Shown: positions 1-4,517 of the stretch, one piece after another
Position numbering within the stretch: position 1 is the stretch's first letter
Layout of the letters: every line of letters starts with the position of its first letter
From: an uncultured Oscillospiraceae bacterium
GTDB taxonomy: Bacteria; Bacillota; Clostridia; Oscillospirales; Ruminococcaceae
Direction: 5' to 3'
NCBI GenBank assembly: GCA_934454435.1
Contig: CAKSGA010000058.1
Span: 1 to 14,588 of the forward strand
Length of the DNA stretch: 14,588 bases
Translations under genes and position numbers: made by a program
The notes under the pieces: generated by a model
Databases searched by the model: none
What the model saw: only the letters and a program-made list of their open reading frames with translations
What the model was told of the DNA's origin: nothing

Positions 1-65
1 TGTTCCTGGGTCATTTTAAGTTTCTTTCGCAGGAAACGAATCCTATTCTTATAAGACACCGCCAT
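1..65 (-). CDS. XRE-family transcriptional regulator, N-terminal fragment (runs off the window)
   Basis: The minus strand from an ATG at 63-65 reads MAVSYKNRIRFLRKK, then LKMTQE, to the window edge. The pattern N-R-I-R-x-L-R-K-K-L-x-M-T-Q-E is the first helix and the start of the second helix of XRE/Cro-type helix-turn-helix proteins (lambda repressor family). A strong ribosome binding site (GGAAGGAGGTG on the minus strand, plus-strand positions 72-82) lies 6-8 bases before the ATG, and a good promoter lies further upstream. It is divergent from the RNA/xis/int side, the usual place for the repressor that keeps an integrated element quiet. Only about 21 residues are visible, so the length and any second domain are unknown. 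Confidence 0.7.
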   Translation of the reverse strand, partial: MAVSYKNRIRFLRKKLKMTQE

Positions 66-89
66 GTTTACACCTCCTTCCCGGAGATT

Positions 90-118
90 AGTATATAACA
101 TTTACGATGGTTTTTCAA
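90..118 (-). promoter_or_regulatory. Promoter of the XRE regulator gene
   Basis: On the minus strand the sequence shows a -35 box TTGAAA (plus 113-118), a spacer of exactly 17 bases, and a -10 box TATACT (plus 90-95). It sits just upstream of the AGGAGG site and ATG of the regulator gene. Confidence 0.65.
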
Positions 119-127
119 CCTACAAGG

Positions 128-155
128 TGTCATATTCTTACGACATATTGTCATA
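128..155. promoter_or_regulatory. Candidate operator between divergent promoters
   Basis: TGTCATA occurs twice in the same orientation (128-134 and 149-155), offset by 21 bases, i.e. two helical turns. Between them GACA-TAT-TGTC (142-152) forms an inverted repeat that shares the second copy. The block lies between the -35 region of the minus-strand regulator promoter and the -10 of the plus-strand promoter, where the XRE repressor would be expected to bind. The sequence pattern is seen; the binding role is inferred. Confidence 0.35.
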
Positions 156-173
156 CAAAACCACTATATTTTG

Positions 174-182
174 TGTTATAAT
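174..182 (+). promoter_or_regulatory. Extended -10 promoter of the candidate structured RNA
   Basis: TGT-TATAAT at 174-182 is a perfect -10 box with the extended TGn motif. There is no -35 box at ideal distance: TTGTCA at 148-153 is 23 bases away, and only weak matches occur at 17 bases. An extended -10 can work without a good -35 or with an activator. Transcription would begin near 188-190, with no coding start that has a ribosome binding site downstream until 828. Confidence 0.55.
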
Positions 183-187
183 AGATA

Positions 188-640
188 TAGGAACAAATAA
201 GCGGCGGAAACAAAACCACTCCTTTTCGGAGAGTCGGACTAATCTCATTATCCGGAAACGTTACACCGCTTTAGTTCCGGCTCAGTTCCTTGACAATTAA
301 ATAGCAATGCAGATAACAACAAACTGATGTCCTTAAAGACGTGCCACGAAATTCCTGCTGTTGATCTGACGGAGTATCTCATTATCCGTGACCACCAATC
401 TACCGCGCGAGAATAACAGATATGCCGCCACCTGCCGACAGTCCGCAGGAACCCTAAACGCATAGGGAACTCCTTAAAGGAACGAGCGCGGAGGACACAG
501 TTATAATGATACTTCCGGCGACGGCTTGTCCCATAGGAATGGGCAGGGGTGAAAGTCCCATGCCAGGGTGCGTACTACCTGGGTCTGCATTGACACGCCA
601 AAGCAGAAAAGGACGGGCATTTCTGCTCGTCCTTTACGCT
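188..640 (+). ncRNA. Candidate large structured non-coding RNA (about 450 nt) of the element
   Basis: No credible gene lies here: the small open frames lack ribosome binding sites and resemble nothing known. The stretch is instead rich in hairpins. Visible stems include TCGGA/TCCGG (234-238/251-255) or alternatively CCGGAA/TTCCGG (252-257/275-280), ACGGA/TCCGT (369-373/385-389), CCTGC/GCAGG with a 9-base loop (about 437-455), CCCTA/TAGGG (about 458-473), CGGAGG/CTTCCG (489-494/512-517), CCCAT/ATGGG with loop AGGA (530-543), and GGCA-GGGGT-GAAA-GTCCC-A-TGCC (542-564) with a GAAA tetraloop. The 13-mer ATCTCATTATCCG occurs twice (242-254 and 376-388), each time in the loop and 3' arm of a hairpin. 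The stretch starts at a TATAAT promoter and ends in a 12-bp hairpin. I do not recognise the family. The size and mobile-element setting recall large ornate RNAs such as ROOL or GOLLD; a degenerate group II intron is another possibility because of the GGTGAAAGTCC-like motif, but no reverse transcriptase is present. Confidence 0.5.
602..635 (+). terminator. Terminal hairpin of the candidate RNA, with an alternative overlapping hairpin
   Basis: AAAGGACGGGCA (608-619) pairs with TGCTCGTCCTTT (624-635) over 12 bp with one G-U pair and a TTTC loop. A T-rich run (TTATTTTATT, 645-654) follows but only after about ten bases, so it may be a weak terminator or a processing or end structure. AGCAGAAA (602-609) can instead pair perfectly with TTTCTGCT (620-627); the two hairpins exclude each other. 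Confidence 0.5.
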
Positions 641-827
641 TCGGTTATTTTATTAGATTCTTTGCTGTGATTTTACACAAATCTTTGCTGGTTTATTGGT
701 AATTATGCTCAAACTTGATAAAATGGTGAGGGGATTGTGCTTTGCTGCCTTGACTTTTAGACTTTAATGTGTTAAACTTTACTTGTGAAACGCACGTCAT
801 AAGTCTGAAACTGGAGGTAATCGGATT
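641..827 (+). promoter_or_regulatory. Intergenic control region and promoter of leader ORF-xis-int
   Basis: A promoter is visible as TTGACT (750-755), 17 bases, and TAAACT (773-778) preceded by the extended motif TGT (770-772). The octamer CTTTGCTG occurs three times in the same orientation (660-667, 683-690, 740-747), the last just before the -35 box; these could be sites for the excisionase or repressor, but this is a guess. A ribosome binding site GGAGGT (813-818) serves the small ORF that begins at 828. Confidence 0.5.
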
Positions 828-872
828 ATGGCAATGGTACTTATTATAACTGTTAGGAGGACAACAATATGA
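828..872 (+). CDS. 14-codon leader ORF translationally coupled to the excisionase gene
   Basis: ATG at 828 follows a clean GGAGGT ribosome binding site (813-818) by 9 bases and reads MAMVLIITVRRTTI followed by TGA. The stop overlaps the ATG of the next gene (ATGA at 869-872), and the AGGAGG site of that gene (855-860) lies inside this ORF as two Arg codons. This is the classic geometry for translational coupling, where ribosomes on the leader open or block the next start. The peptide itself resembles nothing I know. It is too short for most gene finders. Confidence 0.5.
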   Translation: MAMVLIITVRRTTI

Positions 873-1147
873 CCTCAGAGCAGAAATCACTTATCATATC
901 TCAGATATCGCTTCTTCTTGACCAGATGGTTGAGGCTCCGGCTGAGCCTAAAGCACCTGTTAAGGACGGTCCGCGCGAAATGCTCACGACCAAGGAGTGC
1001 CTTGAAACAGTAAAGGGATTATCGTTCCACACGCTTCGTGTTCTGATTGCCAAAGGTGAAATTCAAGCATTTAGAACAGGCGAGAACGGACGTGGACGTA
1101 TCCTTGTCCCCAAGAGTTCGCTTCTTGCCTATTTTGACAGACTTTAA
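869..1147 (+). CDS. xis: Excisionase-like winged helix-turn-helix protein
   Basis: This 92-residue protein would act as the recombination directionality factor for the neighbouring integrase, binding and bending DNA at the attachment site so that the element is cut out; it may also regulate transcription. Residues 1-35 are a helical, Pro/Ala-rich lead. Residues about 38-92 form a MerR-like winged-helix unit: LTTKECLETVKGLSFHTLRV (helix-turn-helix), LIAKGEIQAFRTG, then the wing GENGRGRILVPKSSLLAYF. This layout (leading LT..E......S..T.R..I..G.I.A.R.G......I.K..L..Y) is typical of the excisionase/DNA-binding families. The start has AGGAGG at 855-860 and overlaps the leader ORF stop. The integrase follows after 60 bases, presumably on the same transcript. 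Excisionase is the best guess; a generic AlpA-like regulator is the alternative. Confidence 0.75.
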   Translation: MTSEQKSLIISQISLLLDQMVEAPAEPKAPVKDGPREMLTTKECLETVKGLSFHTLRVLIAKGEIQAFRTGENGRGRILVPKSSLLAYFDRL

Positions 1148-1207
1148 GACGAGAATCGCATTGCGATTATGCGTTAAAAGGGTCTGTGCAGGAGGTAATC
1201 TGAACAT

Positions 1208-2470
1208 ATGGCTACAATAAGGAAACGCGGAAAGACTTATCAAATCCGCGTCAGCACAGGCTATGACGCGCTCTACCGTCAGGTAGTGCGTACAAAAACC
1301 TGGAAACCCAAACCCGGAATGAGCGATAAACAGATAGAAGCCGAACTTAATAAGCAGGCGGTAATGTTTGAGGAACTCTGCACCAGAGGAATCGTTCCAT
1401 CAAATATGAAGTTTCAGGAGCTTGCAGAGAAATGGTTTGACGAATATGCAGTTGTCAATCTCAAGAAATCCTCGGTACAGCGGCTCAGAGGGGTGACAAA
1501 GCGGATTTATTCCACATTCGGGCATATCAGGGTAGACAAGATAACCCGCGGTCAGATACAGGCATTCATTGATGACCTGGCGCGGAACGGCAAAAACTTT
1601 TTGAATGGTCAGCCGCTTTACCGAAAAACCATCATTCATCATCTGAATCTCTTGTCCGACGTGTTTAATTACGCGATACGATTGGAGATGATAGAGGATA
1701 ATCCGTGCAAGAATATTTTCGTTCCCAAAGGCAGGAAAAAGGAAAAAGAAATATACACTGTCGAGGAAATGAAACAGCTTTTCGCACTCGCAGAAGAATA
1801 CGGCACTCTGGATTATCGAGCTTTTCTTACGCTGGCGGTTTACAGCGGATTCAGAAGCGGTGAGCTTATGGGGCTTGAATGGAAGGATATCGACTGGGAC
1901 AACAACGTTATAAGCGTCCGCAGGACTGCAAACTATACGGCAACAGACGGAACCTATACAGACACTCCGAAAACAAAAAAGTCGGTGCGGTCGCTGAAAC
2001 TGCCTGATGTAGTGTTCGACCGGCTAAGAGAGCTGCGCATGCAGCAGCTTGAGAACAAAGAAATATTCGGAACAAAATGGGTAGACAGTGACCGGATATT
2101 TGTGAACAAGCTAGGAAAGCCGCTGTACAAAGGAGAGCCTTACAAGTGGCAGAAAAAGCTCACAGAGGAACACGGCATGAAATTCTGTGATATTCATTCG
2201 CTCAGGCATTTTAACGCTACGGTGCTGATTCATTCCGGAATTGATGCCGCAGCAGTGTCAAGCGCTCTGGGACATTCCAGCATAAGCACAACAACAAACA
2301 TTTACTGCCATGCTTTTAACGAAGCGCAGGCAAGGACAGGGAATGCAATAGCAGCCGCATTGGACTTCACAAGTTTCCCTAAAGGGGAAGTTTCAGAAAA
2401 TAAAAGGACAGAAATGCCTCTCTCAGAGCGCATTATTGCTCACAATTCTGACGTTGCGAAGGACACATGA
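1208..2470 (+). CDS. int: Site-specific tyrosine recombinase (integrase) of the ssrA-integrated element
   Basis: This 420-residue integrase would join the element to its chromosomal site by strand exchange through a phosphotyrosine link. Domains: an arm-type DNA-binding region at residues 1-45 (basic, MATIRKRGKTYQIRVS), a SAM-like core-binding domain at about 66-170 (starting FQELAEKWFDEY), and the catalytic domain at about 180-370. The catalytic set is complete: Arg216 in YSGFRSGEL, a Lys in TPKTKKSVRS (255-258), His330 and Arg333 in HSLRH, His356 in LGHSS and the nucleophile Tyr366 in TTTNIYCH. About 50 residues follow the tyrosine. AGGAGG lies before the ATG. A near-perfect dyad AATCGCA-T-TGCGATT (1154-1168) lies between xis and int. 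The family resembles Tn916/ICE and phage integrases of Bacillota. The gene points at the 3' end of ssrA, its likely target. Confidence 0.95.
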   Translation: MATIRKRGKTYQIRVSTGYDALYRQVVRTKTWKPKPGMSDKQIEAELNKQAVMFEELCTRGIVPSNMKFQELAEKWFDEYAVVNLKKSSVQRLRGVTKRIYSTFGHIRVDKITRGQIQAFIDDLARNGKNFLNGQPLYRKTIIHHLNLLSDVFNYAIRLEMIEDNPCKNIFVPKGRKKEKEIYTVEEMKQLFALAEEYGTLDYRAFLTLAVYSGFRSGELMGLEWKDIDWDNNVISVRRTANYTATDGTYTDTPKTKKSVRSLKLPDVVFDRLRELRMQQLENKEIFGTKWVDSDRIFVNKLGKPLYKGEPYKWQKKLTEEHGMKFCDIHSLRHFNATVLIHSGIDAAAVSSALGHSSISTTTNIYCHAFNEAQARTGNAIAAALDFTSFPKGEVSENKRTEMPLSERIIAHNSDVAKDT

Positions 2471-2548
2471 AGGACAAAATTGCCTTTTCAGGGCAAAACA
2501 AAAGCCCTACAAACGGCTTAATACAGCCATTTGCAGGACCTTGAAGTG
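2471..2548. other. Attachment-site arm between int and ssrA
   Basis: These 78 bases hold no gene. They contain small dyads: TTGCC/GGCAA (2480-2484/2492-2496), GGGC/GCCC (2491-2494/2504-2507) and GGCT/AGCC. On the minus strand TTGCC-CTGAAAA-GGCAA-TTTT could be a weak terminator for the tmRNA. As the DNA next to the presumed crossover it is also where integrase arm sites would lie. Confidence 0.4.
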
Positions 2549-2575
2549 TGGTGGAGCCGAGGGGAATTGAACCCC
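2549..2575. other. Probable att core within the 3' end of ssrA
   Basis: The element ends where the T-arm and acceptor part of the tmRNA begins (minus strand GGTTCAATTCC...CTCCACCA). Elements using tRNA or tmRNA genes restore this 3' part on integration, so the duplicated core should lie in these bases. The second copy would be outside the window, so the exact boundaries cannot be seen. Confidence 0.45.
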
Positions 2576-2900
2576 TGTCCGAAAACCCGTCCTCACGACT
2601 TTCTCCGGGTGCAGTTTATCTTTTAGTTCTCCCTCGCCCGAACGCCGACAAACAGGCTTTCAGGTCTGGCAGCCTTTGATACATCATCTGCTACAAGGCT
2701 ACTCGCTGATGACGTTCACCACTAGTCGACGCCATATCCCCGCCCGTGGTACTGCGAGGTATGACGGTAGCGCACTTAGGCAGCTACTAACTCAGAATTG
2801 TAATCTGCGTTTAAGTTTAAGGTTGCGACGATTAAAGTGATTTCGCCCTCACTACCCGCTTATCATGCCTCAGAATCCCCGTCGAAGCCTTTACGGCCCC
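2549..2900 (-). ncRNA. ssrA: Transfer-messenger RNA (tmRNA)
   Basis: tmRNA frees ribosomes stalled on broken mRNAs and adds a degradation tag. The minus strand begins GGGGCCGTAAAGGCTTCGAC and ends with the tRNA-like T-arm GGTTCAATTCC and CGGCTCCACCA; the first seven bases pair with the last acceptor bases (one G-U), and the CCA is encoded. The length of 352 nt is normal for the one-piece form. Pseudoknot 1 can be drawn as AGTGA/TCACT with loop GGCGA pairing to TCGTC. The tag reading frame ends GTA GCT GCC TAA (stop at 2776-2778). The most likely resume codon is GCA at 2806-2808, which has an A at -4 as in E. coli and B. subtilis, giving ADYNSELVAA; an upstream in-frame GCA at 2824-2826 is less likely. 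The ending ELVAA differs from the common YALAA. Confidence 0.97.
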
Positions 2901-2923
2901 ATAATTCTGTTTATGATTATCAT

Positions 2924-2952
2924 AGTATATCACATTTGAACCACTTTGTCAA
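2924..2952 (-). promoter_or_regulatory. Promoter of ssrA
   Basis: On the minus strand TTGACA (plus 2947-2952) is followed by a 17-base spacer and TATACT (plus 2924-2929), with the extended motif TGTGA directly before the -10. Transcription would start about 17 bases before the mature 5' end at 2900, which RNase P then trims. Confidence 0.8.
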
Positions 2953-3176
2953 GTACTCCGGCTCTTTTTCCGGAAATATTTTGAAGTTCCTCACCTGATA
3001 CTTTATGCAATCATCAGCAATTTATTCATAGTCAGTTCAATTTACATAAGTATACCAGTCGAATTTCTGTTTCAGGACTCCGGAAATACTTATTCTGCGT
3101 TCTGCAAATCATTGATTTTTTTACTATATTGTGATACAATAAGAAGATAGGAAAAAATACGCAGGAGGTAAGAAAC
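2953..3176 (+). promoter_or_regulatory. Intergenic region with promoter of the ATPase-helicase operon
   Basis: The promoter is TTGATT (3112-3117), a 17-base spacer and TACAAT (3135-3140), with extended TGTGA just before the -10. AGGAGG (3163-3168) and the ATG at 3177 follow. The part from 2953 to 3110 is AT-rich and shows no gene; the string CTCCGG is repeated near 2956 and 3078 in similar contexts (CCGGAAATA), of unknown meaning. Confidence 0.65.
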
Positions 3177-4499
3177 ATGGCAGTTGCAGTACCAAAGCGA
3201 ATAGCGTCCGGAATAATAAACGCCCTGAAAGGCGGCGTAGTCCCCCGCACGGGTCTGGGATATATTGCCGTAGGAAGAACTGCAGAGATAAACGCCCTGC
3301 TCCACGATGTTGACATTACCGAGGAGGGAGGAGCGTTCTTCCGATTTATCGTGGGAAGATACGGCAGCGGAAAGAGCTTTATGCTCCAGATGATGCGCCA
3401 GCACCTCATGGACCGTGGCTTTGTGACTGCCGACGCTGACCTCTCACCGGAACGCCGGCTGATGGGCACTAAAGGTCAGGGCCTTGCCACCTACCGTGAA
3501 CTCATGCGGAACATGAGCGTCCGCACAAAGCCTGACGGCGGAGCGCTCCCGCTGATACTCGAAAAGTGGATAACAGGAATACGCACCGACGTTGTCGAGG
3601 AGGGCACCAGCCCCGACGACCCGTTCTTTGACGTCGCTGTGGAGCGCAAAATATACACGAAAATAAGCAGTCTGGAGGACATGGTGCACGGCTTTGACTT
3701 CGCCCGGGTCATAAACGCCTACCACAAGGCTTACACCAGCGGAAACGAAGAAAAAGCGGGCTGCGCAGTCCGCTGGCTGCGTGGCGAATACTCCACAAAG
3801 ACCGAAGCAAAGCAGGATCTCGGCGTGAACGTTATCATCACCGACGACAACTGGTACGACTACATCAAACTGCTGACCGCTTTTTTCGTGAGCGCCGGAT
3901 ACAAGGGGTTCGTCATTATGATAGACGAACTTGTGAACATCATGAAAATACCTCACGCTGTGACCCGTCAGTACAATTACGAGAAAATACTCATGATGTA
4001 CAATGACGTCATGCAGGGCAAGGCTTCACACCTGGGCATAATCATGGGCGGAACTCCCCAGTGTATCGAGGACACACGGCGTGGCGTGTTCAGCTATGAC
4101 GCCCTGCGTTCCCGGCTTGAAAGAGGCAGATTTGCAACCGATGAGACCCACGACATGCTCGCACCGATAATAAAGCTCCAGCCGCTTTCCTATGAGGAGA
4201 TGACGGTGCTTACCGAAAAGCTCGCCGAGATACACGCCGGTCTGTACAATTACCCCTGCCGCCTTTCCCTCGAGGACCGCATATTCTTCATCAAGGCAGA
4301 ATACAGCCGTGTGGGAGCCGACACGAACATCACCCCACGTGAGATGATACGTGATTTCATCGAGCTGCTGAACATCGCCATGCAGAACCCCGACAAGAGC
4401 ATAGCCGAACTGATGGGCGAGGACTCCGGCTTTGACTACGCCCAGCCGGAGGGCGATACGTCAGATCAGCCAGATGGTTTCGAGGATTTTGAACTGTAA
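3177..4499 (+). CDS. BrxD-like P-loop ATPase (BREX system ATP-binding protein family, DUF2791)
   Basis: This 440-residue soluble ATPase belongs to the family that includes BrxD of type 2 BREX phage defence. The P-loop is GRYGSGKS at residues 60-67, following the conserved lead VGRTAEINALLHDV (32-45). The Walker B strand is VIMIDEL with Asp250-Glu251. A third conserved block, GGTPQ...DTRRGVFSYDALRSRL (about 287-311), carries sensor and arginine-finger-like residues seen in BrxD proteins. The last 25 residues are acidic and probably disordered, ending DGFEDFEL. The length is typical of the family. It has its own promoter and AGGAGG site, and the helicase starts 18 bases after its stop, so the two are one operon. 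In BREX, BrxD precedes the helicase BrxHI in the same way, but the other BREX genes are absent here. The family call is firm; a defence role is inferred. Confidence 0.85.
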   Translation: MAVAVPKRIASGIINALKGGVVPRTGLGYIAVGRTAEINALLHDVDITEEGGAFFRFIVGRYGSGKSFMLQMMRQHLMDRGFVTADADLSPERRLMGTKGQGLATYRELMRNMSVRTKPDGGALPLILEKWITGIRTDVVEEGTSPDDPFFDVAVERKIYTKISSLEDMVHGFDFARVINAYHKAYTSGNEEKAGCAVRWLRGEYSTKTEAKQDLGVNVIITDDNWYDYIKLLTAFFVSAGYKGFVIMIDELVNIMKIPHAVTRQYNYEKILMMYNDVMQGKASHLGIIMGGTPQCIEDTRRGVFSYDALRSRLERGRFATDETHDMLAPIIKLQPLSYEEMTVLTEKLAEIHAGLYNYPCRLSLEDRIFFIKAEYSRVGADTNITPREMIRDFIELLNIAMQNPDKSIAELMGEDSGFDYAQPEGDTSDQPDGFEDFEL

Positions 4500-4517
4500 G
4501 AACAAGGAGGGCTCCCC

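Larger units (their letters stand above)
1..2548. mobile_element. Terminal part of an integrative element inserted at ssrA (tmRNA)
   Basis: A repressor-like gene, a divergent control region, a candidate structured RNA, an excisionase-like gene and a tyrosine recombinase lie in a row and stop 78 bases from the 3' end of the tmRNA gene. Integration of such elements into the 3' end of ssrA, with the integrase gene next to the attachment site, is a well-known arrangement for phages and integrative elements. The other end of the element is to the left of the window, so its size and whether it is a prophage or a conjugative element cannot be told; no structural phage, relaxase or type IV secretion gene is visible. 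The third-position GC of the xis-int region is visibly lower than in the genes to the right, which agrees with foreign origin. Confidence 0.75.

Noticed and set aside
64..463. Small frames of 78 and 71 codons in the candidate RNA region
   Set aside because: Neither has a ribosome binding site or a recognisable product; the first starts inside the regulator gene signals and crosses both promoters.
525..590. FMN riboswitch, suggested by GGGCAGGGGTGAAAGTCCC
   Set aside because: The remaining conserved RFN blocks are missing and no riboflavin gene follows.
188..640. Group II intron or retron
   Set aside because: A GGTGAAAGTCC-like string and a GTGCG occur, but there is no reverse transcriptase and no clear domain V hairpin; kept only as a possibility for the unassigned RNA.
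2549..2575. A separate tRNA gene at the T-arm-like sequence
   Set aside because: The T-arm and acceptor belong to the 352-nt tmRNA, whose 5' half lies at 2840-2900.
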